A stretch of 15,974 nucleotides of DNA from CAYRVX01 sp964642165 (GTDB lineage Bacteria > Planctomycetota > Phycisphaerae > SM23-33): positions 1 through 15,974 of the forward strand of contig CAZXOC010000170.1 in assembly GCA_964642165.1 (NCBI GenBank), given 5' to 3'. The notes beneath the pieces are model-generated. The model ran no database searches. It saw only the letters and a list, made by a program, of their open reading frames with translations, and was not told the origin of the DNA. The position numbers and the translations under genes were made by a program. Positions 1-6,343 of this stretch are shown here, piece after piece (the first letter of the stretch is position 1; each line of letters opens with the position of its first letter).

Positions 1-58
1 CAAGACCCGCCATCCGGGCCTGCTTCCGTTCCTCTGCGGTAATGCCTTTGCCGTCCAT
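1..58 (-). CDS. 5' end of an unrecognised minus-strand gene (partial)
   Basis: Only the first 19 codons are inside the window; the gene runs off the left edge. The ATG is at 58 reading leftwards. An AGGAG Shine-Dalgarno (plus-strand CTCCT at 66-70) sits 7 nt before it, which is the main reason to believe the start. The visible peptide begins MDGKGITAEERKQARMAGL and is charged and probably helical. It has no signal peptide and no motif I recognise. It is transcribed away from the ferritin-like gene, and the AT-rich patch at 91-114 could hold its promoter. No function can be assigned. Confidence 0.6.
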   Translation of the reverse strand, partial: MDGKGITAEERKQARMAGL

Positions 59-78
59 GACGCATCTCCTGCAACCAG

Positions 79-114
79 TAGGCGCCTAAGTCTATATATA
101 TAAAGAAGTAATAT
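79..114 (-). promoter_or_regulatory. AT-rich promoter-like patch with a 10-bp palindrome
   Basis: In otherwise G+C-rich DNA, bases 91-114 are almost entirely A/T on the minus strand (TATATATATAGACT). They lie 33-56 nt upstream of the leftmost start codon, where a -10 element would be expected. Next to it, nearer the gene, is a perfect palindrome TAGGCGCCTA at 79-88, which could be an operator. I found no convincing -35 hexamer at the right spacing, so promoter identity is inference from composition and position. Confidence 0.3.
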
Positions 115-483
115 GACGGCAGGGGCAGATGTCGCGCGCCCTGCCCGAAAGGACGGTACTACTACTTCCGTGTTTCTTGTTCTCCTGGCGAGATTCTGCC
201 GGCGAAGAGCCGTCATGCCGCGGCGACCGCAGGGCTTACGGCGTGCGCGTCCGACAGGCTTCTGTGCCGGGGGTTAGGAGGCGCGGGGGGCCTTGCCCGA
301 CCGGCTCCGGTCTCTTGGCTACGGACCACTTGGGTTGCGGGCAGAGCCCGCGTTGTGATTTCTCCGCCGCGTCTTGTCGGCCGGCCGGCCAGACGCGAAC
401 AATTCCACCGAGGGGGGCATCGAAGGCGGCGGGCTCGCCCGTGGACCTGCCAGGCACGGCCGCCGCACCGAAAGGAGTCGCCG
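115..483. other. Non-coding region with two GC hairpins
   Basis: I see no credible gene between the leftmost gene and the ferritin-like gene at 484; reading frames here lack start signals or homology. It holds a hairpin at 299-312 (GACCG, loop GCTC, CGGTC), a stronger one at 337-351 (GCGGGC, loop AGA, GCCCGC) and a self-complementary GGCCGGCCGGCC at 379-390. None is followed by a proper T-run, so these are not clear terminators. A weak promoter candidate for the downstream gene lies at 374-403. Confidence 0.4.
374..403 (+). promoter_or_regulatory. Weak sigma70-like promoter candidate before the ferritin-like gene
   Basis: TTGTCG at 374-379 (4 of 6 to TTGACA) is separated by 18 nt from AACAAT at 398-403 (4 of 6 to TATAAT). 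That would give a leader of about 75 nt before the ATG at 484. Spacing is acceptable but both hexamers are weak, and the -35 overlaps the GGCCGGCCGGCC palindrome. Confidence 0.25.
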
Positions 484-936
484 ATGAACGTCACGACCGT
501 AGGCGAGATCCTGCAGCAAGCCCGGAAGCTGGAAGCCATGGCGGCCGACTGCTGCGGCGCTTTGGCCGACCAGGCCGCGAACCACGAGGTGCGGATGCTC
601 GCGGCGTACCTGGGGCGGCACCACAGGCGTCTGGCCGAGACGTTGGGCGAGCTGCCTCGGGAGGAGCACGGCCGGATCTGCTCCGTGCCGATTCCGTACG
701 GCCCGCAGCGGGCGGACTTCCGCCAGGTCGAGCACATGGCCCTGCCCGCGGATGCCACGACGGAGCAGGTCCTGGCCGCCGCGATGCGCCTCGACGAGGG
801 CCTGGTCGCCCTCTACCGGCAGGTCGCCCGTCAGGGCGTCAGCGCCGAGGTGAAGGATCTCTTCGAGGCGCTCATCCGCTTCGAGGAAGCGGACGAGGTC
901 GAGCTGCGGAAGCTCAAGGCCATGGGCTGCGCCTGA
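484..936 (+). CDS. Ferritin-like four-helix protein
   Basis: The protein has 150 residues. The ATG at 484 is chosen because AAAGGAG (471-477) lies 6 nt upstream; the frame is open further upstream but that part looks non-coding. The sequence falls into four amphipathic helices, about 5-31, 33-57, 94-117 and 119-147, joined by a long 58-93 loop. This is the layout of small ferritin-like/rubrerythrin-type bundles. Candidate metal ligands are E17, E35, H46, H47, E105, E134, E135 and E138. The canonical rubrerythrin ExxH pairs are not evident, so the di-iron site may be altered or absent. There is no signal peptide, so it should be cytoplasmic. A role in iron or oxidative-stress handling would be family inference only. 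It stands alone, convergent with mtaB 11 nt away. The fold call is moderate and the function unknown. Confidence 0.75.
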   Translation: MNVTTVGEILQQARKLEAMAADCCGALADQAANHEVRMLAAYLGRHHRRLAETLGELPREEHGRICSVPIPYGPQRADFRQVEHMALPADATTEQVLAAAMRLDEGLVALYRQVARQGVSAEVKDLFEALIRFEEADEVELRKLKAMGCA

Positions 937-947
937 GACGCCGCGCG

Positions 948-2438
948 CTACCGGACGAGGCGCCCGGCGAGTCCGTCCGGCGTGACGGCCTCGATGCGGA
1001 CACGGACGACGCGCCCGGTGAGGTCGGCGTCGTCCGGGGCGGGGAAGGTGACGGTGAGGTAGCGGCCCGTCATGGCGACGCGTTGCCGGCCGGCGCCGCG
1101 CGGGCGCTCGACGAGGGCCTCGAGCGTCTCGCCGACGAACCGGCGGCGGAAGGCCCGGGCCAGCTCGCCCTCCAGTTCGGCCAGTTCGGCCATGCGCCGC
1201 TTCGCGACGTCCGGCGAGGGCGCTTCCCGACGGACCTGCCAGGCGGCGGTGCCCTCGATGGGGCTGAAGGGGAAGGCGTGGATCTTGGCGAAGCCCGCGT
1301 GGCGCGCGGCGTCCAGCGTGGCGGCGAAGTCCTCGGCGCCCTCGCCGGGGAAGCCCACGATCACGTCGGTGGTGATGGCCGGACGGTCCAGCGCCGAGCG
1401 AATCCGCTCGATGGTGCGGCGATAGTCGTCGACCGTGTACTGACGGTTCATCCGCTGGAGGACCCGCGGCGAGCCGGACTGCAGCGGCAGGTGGAAGTGG
1501 GGCGCGGCCTGGGGCAGGTCGCGCACGGCGGCGAGCAGCTCGTCGGACACGTCGCCGGGCTCCAGGCTGCTGAGGCGCACGCGCCACAGCCCGTCGAGGC
1601 CGGCCACTTGCTTCAGCAACTCCGGCAGCGCCGACGGCGCGTCGTCCCACCGGCGTCGAACGGCCGTCGCCCGACCGAACGCGCCCAGGAAGACGCCGCA
1701 GAGGACGATCTCCTTGTGGCCGGCTTCGACGAGGCGGCGGCACTCGCGGAGGATCTCGCCGGGCTCCCGCGACCAGACGCGAGGCCGCGTGTACGCCACG
1801 ATGCAGTACGTGCAGAACGCGTCGCAGCCGTCCTGGACCTTGACGAACGCCCGCTGGTGCGCGGCGAAGCGATCGATGGATCCGAGGCGCGCGGTGCCGG
1901 GCACATTGGCCTTGACCGCGGCGGTCCGGCGCGTTCTGATGGAGTCAGGCGAGGCGGTGATCCGGGCATCGCCGGCCGCACTCATAGATACGTCATCCCC
2001 ACCTGGTCTTGCCGGCAGGTCCGGCGGGCCCGACGCCGGTTTTTCCGGCTCGCCGGCCCGGGAACGAAGCCGACAGGCCAACTGCTCGACCCGGGCGGCG
2101 ACGTCGCCGTGGTGGCCGACGAGTGCGATGTTCGCGGGCGGCACGCCGAGTTCTGCCAGGACGCCGCGGAGCCGCCGGGCGTCGTAGTCGCTGTAGCATC
2201 CGGTGACGAGGACGGCTGCCCGGGGCGAACTGCGCACGGCGCGACGAAGGGCCTGGCGGCTCTTGCGCATGGCGGTGGCCGTGACGCAGCAGGTGTTGAC
2301 AACCACGAGATCGACCGGCGCGGCGGGCTCGTCGGGATCGGCCGGCCGGAGCCCAACGCGGTGGAGTGCGGCGGCGATGGCCTGGCCGTCGTACTGGTTG
2401 ACCTTGCAGCCGAGCGTGGTTATGCGGAATCGGCTCAC
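948..2438 (-). CDS. mtaB: tRNA N6-threonylcarbamoyladenosine (t6A37) methylthiotransferase MtaB
   Basis: This radical-SAM enzyme converts t6A37 to ms2t6A37 in ANN-decoding tRNAs, using two [4Fe-4S] clusters. The N-terminal UPF0004 domain shows LGCKVNQYD (C11), VVNTCCVT (C50) and VTGCY (C81). The radical-SAM core has DGCDAFCTYC with C205, C209 and C212, followed by the usual basic segment, then HFHLPLQSGS and DVIVGFPGE. The C-terminal ~65 residues look like the tRNA-binding TRAM domain. The LGCKVNQ signature favours MtaB over MiaB or RimO. The GTG at 2438 is chosen because homologues begin right before LGCKVNQ; no good Shine-Dalgarno precedes it, so the start is less certain than the family. 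At 496 residues it is long for MtaB. Most of the excess is a polar linker of roughly 50 residues before the radical-SAM core. It is divergent from the pilM-like gene. Confidence 0.93.
   Translation of the reverse strand: MSRFRITTLGCKVNQYDGQAIAAALHRVGLRPADPDEPAAPVDLVVVNTCCVTATAMRKSRQALRRAVRSSPRAAVLVTGCYSDYDARRLRGVLAELGVPPANIALVGHHGDVAARVEQLACRLRSRAGEPEKPASGPPDLPARPGGDDVSMSAAGDARITASPDSIRTRRTAAVKANVPGTARLGSIDRFAAHQRAFVKVQDGCDAFCTYCIVAYTRPRVWSREPGEILRECRRLVEAGHKEIVLCGVFLGAFGRATAVRRRWDDAPSALPELLKQVAGLDGLWRVRLSSLEPGDVSDELLAAVRDLPQAAPHFHLPLQSGSPRVLQRMNRQYTVDDYRRTIERIRSALDRPAITTDVIVGFPGEGAEDFAATLDAARHAGFAKIHAFPFSPIEGTAAWQVRREAPSPDVAKRRMAELAELEGELARAFRRRFVGETLEALVERPRGAGRQRVAMTGRYLTVTFPAPDDADLTGRVVRVRIEAVTPDGLAGRLVR
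2025..2060. repeat. Imperfect inverted repeat (hairpin) inside the mtaB linker
   Basis: The outer arms CGGGCC (2025-2030) and GGCCCG (2055-2060) pair, as do the inner arms GCCGG (2035-2039) and CCGGC (2045-2049), around a TTTTT loop. A 4x5 internal loop separates the two stems. It lies within the part of mtaB that encodes the extra linker, next to an unusually AT-richer stretch at 1981-1998. Confidence 0.5.
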
Positions 2439-2463
2439 GGCGGCGTCTTGGAAGCAGCGGCCG

Positions 2464-2479
2464 GACCGCCGCGGCGGTC
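2464..2479. promoter_or_regulatory. Perfect 16-bp palindrome in the mtaB leader
   Basis: GACCGCCGCGGCGGTC reads identically on both strands. It ends 25 nt upstream of the mtaB GTG, in the divergent mtaB/pilM-like intergenic region. Possible roles are a dimeric repressor operator or a leader hairpin; the sequence cannot distinguish them. Confidence 0.4.
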
Positions 2480-2489
2480 GAATAATCGC

Positions 2490-2518
2490 TTGACGCGGAG
2501 TTGCCCGCCGCGCACATA
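2490..2518 (+). promoter_or_regulatory. Candidate promoter for the pilM-like operon
   Basis: TTGACG at 2490-2495 (5 of 6 to the -35 consensus) is followed after 17 nt by CACATA at 2513-2518, a poor -10. A GATAAGATA stretch just downstream (2522-2530) is the only AT-rich patch nearby. It sits about 170 nt upstream of the pilM-like ATG in the divergent intergenic region, where the operon promoter is expected. Confidence 0.3.
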
Positions 2519-2686
2519 GCGGATAAGATACCGCCCTGCCGCGGCGGCTCGCAGTCGGGCTCGCCATCGGATACACGAGTATGCGCTTGTTGAACCCGGC
2601 TGCGTTGGGAAGGTGTCGCCGGCCGAATGCCGCCGCGATGGCCCGGCGCCCGTCGAGGCGCCGATGCGAGCAGCCAAGGAGTGAGC

Positions 2687-5143
2687 ATGGCAAGAGCAAC
2701 GACCGTCTGGGGCATCGACATCGGGCAAGTCGCCCTGAAGGCCCTTAAGCTCCGTGAGCTCGACGGGCGGCTCCAGGTCGAAGCGTTCCAGGTCATCGAG
2801 CACGCCACGATCCTCTCCCAGCCGGACGCCGACGGCCCGGAACTCATCCGCGATGCCCTCCAGAAGTTCCTCGACAGCGAGAACGTCGCCGGCGCGCACG
2901 TGGCGATCGCCGTGCCCGGCCAGAGCAGCTTCTCCCGGTTCGTCAAGCTGCCTCCCGTCGAGAGCAAACGCGTCCCCGACATCGTCCGCTTCGAGGCCGA
3001 GCAGCAGATCCCCTTCCCCATCAACGAGGTGATCTGGCGGTACCAGACCTTCCGCGACCCCGACAGCCCGGACGTCGAGGTCGGCATCTTCGCGCTGAAG
3101 CGCAGCGACGTCGCCGAGATGCTCAACCACTTCAACGAGGTGAGCCTGCGGGTGGACACGGTTCAGACGGCCCCGCTGGCGCTGTACAACTTCATGACGT
3201 TCGACGAGCAGGTGGCCGGGGAAGGGGCCACGCTGCTGGCCGACGTCGGGGCCGATAAGACCGACCTGGTGGTCGCCGACAAGGGGCGGATCTGGACGCG
3301 AACGATCCAGATCGGCGGCAACAGCTTCACCGAGGCGCTGGTCAAGAGCTTCAAGCTGTCGTTCGACAAGGCCGAAAAGCTCAAGCGCACCGCCGCCAGC
3401 AGCAAGTACGCCCGCCAGATCTTCCAGGCGATGCGCCCCGTCTTCGCCGACCTCGTCCAGGAGATCCAGCGATCGGTCGGCTACTACACCTCGCTGCACC
3501 GCGAGACGCGTTTCAAGCGGCTGGTCGGGCTGGGCAACGGCTTCCGCCTGCCGGGGCTCCAGAAGTTCATCGAGCAGAACCTCAACGTCGACGTCGCCCG
3601 GATCGACAGCTACAACCGCCTGAGCCCCGCGCCGGGGGTCAACGCCCCCGCGTTCCAGGAGAACGTGCTGTCCTTCGCGGTGGCCTACGGCCTGGCCCTC
3701 CAGGGCCTGGCGCGGGCCGAGGTCGCCACCAACCTCCTGCCCGGAGAGATCCTCCGCAAGCGGCGCTGGGACCGGAAGCGCCCCTGGTTCGCCGCGGCGG
3801 CCGTCGCGATCCTCGCCGCCCTGTTCTGCCCCGGCTACCGCGCCCAGCTCGACAGCGGCACGCTCGAGGAGACGACCAACGCGAGAAACCTCCAAGAGGC
3901 GCGGCGGGTCGCCGGGGATCTCGACGGCCGGAAACGCGAGTGGCTCTCCGAGAAGGACAAGGGCATCAAGGAACGCGAGGAGATCAAAGGCTACGCGCGC
4001 CTGCTGGGCTACCGGGAGTTCTGGCCGGCGGCGCTGACGATGGTCCACCAGTCGGTCGAGGCCGTCGCCCCGAACCAGCCCCTGATCGAGGACCGCGGGC
4101 GCCTGCTGGAGTTGCCCCTGTCGTTGCGGGAGAGGATTCTGCGCACGGGGGACGACGAACCCGAGGCCGCGGAGCTGGACCTCGCGGCCGTCACGCTGCT
4201 GAGCGACGACGCCCAGAGAAGCCTCGCCAATCGCCTCGGGCAGAGCGCCATCGCCCTGCGGGCGACGGCCCGGACGCTCATCGCCGGGACCGGCGGGATC
4301 GTCGACGCCAATTCCGTTGCGGGCATGGACCTCGATACGCTCAAGCAGCAGGTCAAGCGACTGACGCTGGCCAGGAAGATCCAGGAGGTGGAGGCCTTCA
4401 AGAAGACCCCTCGGACGGAGCGGCTGGTCATCACGGTGGAGAAGCTGACCTCCAGCTACTACGCGGACCTTTCGGCCGCGCGGAGCAGCGCGCTGGTCGG
4501 GCTGGGGGGCACGCCCCGGGCGACGGGCGCGGCCGGTCCGGGCTTCCAGATCGAGATGACCGCCCGGACCCCCGTGCCGCAGGACCGCGCGAACACGATG
4601 GTGGCCGACCTGCGGCGCTACAGCAAGGCGCTGTGCCTGTGGCTGGGATCGGTGTCGGTCGAGGCGCACAAGGTCGACTGGCTGCCGACCCCGGGCGCCG
4701 GCGGCGGGGCGTACAAGTCGTCCAGCTCCACGGGAGGCACGCCGGAAGCCGGGGCGCCGAGGATCCCCGATCCCCTCTTCCCGGACGAGGACATGTCCAG
4801 GGACACCCGGTTCAAGGTCACCTGGTGGGTCGGGGTGACGGGGGACGGGATCACGATGACCGACGTGAAGAAGCGCCGGACCTACGAGCTGCTCCAGCCG
4901 GTGGACCTCCTGCCGGACCTGGAGCCGCCCCACGCGGAGAAGGCCGCCGAGCGCATCAAGGAACTGCCCGTCGGCTCGACGATCGTGGTCGAGGACTTCC
5001 AAAGGAAGTTCACGACGCCGTGGTACCGCGTGCGGGCAACGGACCCCAACGGCGGCACCCTCGGGGGAGGGTGGATTGACGGCGCGACGCTCGGCGAAGA
5101 AAAGGGCCAGAAGAAGGTCAAGGAAGCCAGCCAGACCCCCTGA
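2687..5143 (+). CDS. PilM-like ATPase fused to a PilN-like periplasmic part with SH3-like tail
   Basis: The protein has 818 residues. Start: ATG with AAGGAG (2676-2681) 5 nt upstream. Residues 1-350 are a PilM/FtsA-type actin-like ATPase: phosphate-1 motif WGIDIG (8-13), the family signature EAEQQIPFPINEV (103-115), phosphate-2 motif ADVGADKTDL (near 185-194) and adenosine-type motif LGNGFRLPGL (near 282-291), where most PilMs have GGG or GGA. A single hydrophobic span follows at about 366-384. The exported part then has a charged coiled-coil-like stretch and YREFWPAALTMVHQSVEAVAP. Near 625-665 is a segment (FQIEMTARTPVP...MVADLRRYSK) resembling the ferredoxin-like domain of PilN. The end, TPWYRVRATD...GGGWIDGATL, looks SH3-like. 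PilM normally binds the short cytoplasmic tail of PilN; here both halves appear to be one chain. It is first in the cluster and 23 nt before the next gene. The PilM part is secure; the PilN and SH3 calls are inference. Confidence 0.88.
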   Translation: MARATTVWGIDIGQVALKALKLRELDGRLQVEAFQVIEHATILSQPDADGPELIRDALQKFLDSENVAGAHVAIAVPGQSSFSRFVKLPPVESKRVPDIVRFEAEQQIPFPINEVIWRYQTFRDPDSPDVEVGIFALKRSDVAEMLNHFNEVSLRVDTVQTAPLALYNFMTFDEQVAGEGATLLADVGADKTDLVVADKGRIWTRTIQIGGNSFTEALVKSFKLSFDKAEKLKRTAASSKYARQIFQAMRPVFADLVQEIQRSVGYYTSLHRETRFKRLVGLGNGFRLPGLQKFIEQNLNVDVARIDSYNRLSPAPGVNAPAFQENVLSFAVAYGLALQGLARAEVATNLLPGEILRKRRWDRKRPWFAAAAVAILAALFCPGYRAQLDSGTLEETTNARNLQEARRVAGDLDGRKREWLSEKDKGIKEREEIKGYARLLGYREFWPAALTMVHQSVEAVAPNQPLIEDRGRLLELPLSLRERILRTGDDEPEAAELDLAAVTLLSDDAQRSLANRLGQSAIALRATARTLIAGTGGIVDANSVAGMDLDTLKQQVKRLTLARKIQEVEAFKKTPRTERLVITVEKLTSSYYADLSAARSSALVGLGGTPRATGAAGPGFQIEMTARTPVPQDRANTMVADLRRYSKALCLWLGSVSVEAHKVDWLPTPGAGGGAYKSSSSTGGTPEAGAPRIPDPLFPDEDMSRDTRFKVTWWVGVTGDGITMTDVKKRRTYELLQPVDLLPDLEPPHAEKAAERIKELPVGSTIVVEDFQRKFTTPWYRVRATDPNGGTLGGGWIDGATLGEEKGQKKVKEASQTP

Positions 5144-5166
5144 GGCGGGGGTGGGAGAGACAGCGT

Positions 5167-6291
5167 ATGCGGTTCATCCGCGAGCACATGTTTTACGTGG
5201 TTCTCGTCCTGGCGACGGCCGTCGGCGGCGTGATCGCCCTGCTCTACTACTTCGGCAGCGACCTGGACAAGAAGCTCTCCCAGCGAAAGGGCGTTTCCGG
5301 ATCGCTGAGCGGTCTCGCCCGGAGGCGCCAGGAGAAGGTCAACGCCGCGACCGTCGTGAAGCTCAAGCAGAGCAACGAGCTGGTCCGCACGGCGGCCAAG
5401 GTGGCCGCCCAGGCCGCCAGCACCTTCAACCGCAGGGCCCTGCCGATCCTCCAGCTGACCGTCGAAGGGCAGACGGAGGACGCCTTCCCCATCCAGCCCA
5501 CGCGGTACGTCGAGCTCAGCTTGACCTACAAGTTCATCAAGCAGTACGCCAAGGCCCTCGACGACATGCTGAACGACCCGGCGCTGCACCGCACGACCAA
5601 GGCCACCCCCCGGGAGACCAAGGTCGAGGCGGGCAAGCTGGCGGAGAAGTACAAGGACAAGGCCCTCGCCCAGGCCGTCAAGTCCATGAAGATCAAGAAG
5701 GCGGAGGCCGGGCGGGTCTTCATCGAGAACGACGCGGTCGACCGGTACTTCAGGACGGAGTTGAGCGCTCCCCCCGGCAAGCTGTGGCAGGCCCAGGTCA
5801 ACCTGTGGGTGACGCGGGAGATCCTCCAGGCGATCATCACGACGAACGAGCAGTTGGCGGCTGAACGAGCCAGGGATGGCACGGGGCCCGCGCAGGCGAG
5901 CGTCCTGTCCTCCGCCGTGAAGCAGTTGTCCAGCCTCATCATCACCGAGCAGTTCTCGACGGGCCGGGGCGGCTTCGGCGGCGCGAGGGGCAGTCTCTCC
6001 GAGCGCGTCTCGACGGCCGATTTCGGCGTGATCGGCTACCAGTTCGTCGTGATCATGCCGACGCGGCACGTCCAGAGGCTCCTGCGGAACCTGATGGAGC
6101 AGAACTACCACACGGCGGTGGACCTGTCGATGGGCGAGGTGCGCCGCGGCGAGAACGCGCCGTACTACTACGGGACCGAGCCGGTGATGTCGGTGAGGAT
6201 CACCGGCGAGATGCTCCTGCTGATGGACTGGACCCGCCCGCTGATGCCCCAGGAAGTCCAGGACCGGCTGCCGCGCAAGACCACCGGCTAG
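5167..6291 (+). CDS. Single-pass PilO / Amuc_1100-like platform protein
   Basis: The protein has 374 residues. Start: ATG 9 nt after GGGAG (5153-5157). It has a short basic cytoplasmic N-terminus (MRFIREH), one membrane span at about residues 8-28 and then a periplasmic body. Residues 33-90 are charged and helical, coiled-coil-like. The rest alternates predicted strands and helices, with strand-like segments near 287-296 (VIGYQFVVIMP) and near 345-355 (VMSVRITGEML), as in the ferredoxin-like domains of PilN/PilO. By position, just after PilM and upstream of a secretin, and by topology it matches PilO or the Akkermansia protein Amuc_1100, whose gene likewise follows pilM. Sequence identity to either cannot be judged by eye. 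It is expected to pair with the PilN-like half of the upstream protein in the inner-membrane platform. Confidence 0.7.
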   Translation: MRFIREHMFYVVLVLATAVGGVIALLYYFGSDLDKKLSQRKGVSGSLSGLARRRQEKVNAATVVKLKQSNELVRTAAKVAAQAASTFNRRALPILQLTVEGQTEDAFPIQPTRYVELSLTYKFIKQYAKALDDMLNDPALHRTTKATPRETKVEAGKLAEKYKDKALAQAVKSMKIKKAEAGRVFIENDAVDRYFRTELSAPPGKLWQAQVNLWVTREILQAIITTNEQLAAERARDGTGPAQASVLSSAVKQLSSLIITEQFSTGRGGFGGARGSLSERVSTADFGVIGYQFVVIMPTRHVQRLLRNLMEQNYHTAVDLSMGEVRRGENAPYYYGTEPVMSVRITGEMLLLMDWTRPLMPQEVQDRLPRKTTG

Positions 6292-6343
6292 GCCGGCATC
6301 CGGATGTTGTCGTCGAACCGACGAGCTGCGAGGAGGCCGACGT

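Noticed and set aside
337..351. GCGGGC/GCCCGC hairpin as an intrinsic terminator
   Set aside because: No T-run follows on either strand and no gene ends next to it; it is kept only as an unexplained hairpin.
129..2519. A 796-codon plus-strand frame across the ferritin-like gene and mtaB
   Set aside because: Its sequence is low-complexity Arg/Gly/Ala/Asp-rich and lies opposite mtaB, which has clear family motifs. It is a GC-driven shadow frame.
2435..5002. An 855-codon minus-strand frame opposite the pilM-like gene
   Set aside because: It is compositionally biased and without motifs, while the plus strand carries unmistakable PilM signatures and a ribosome site.
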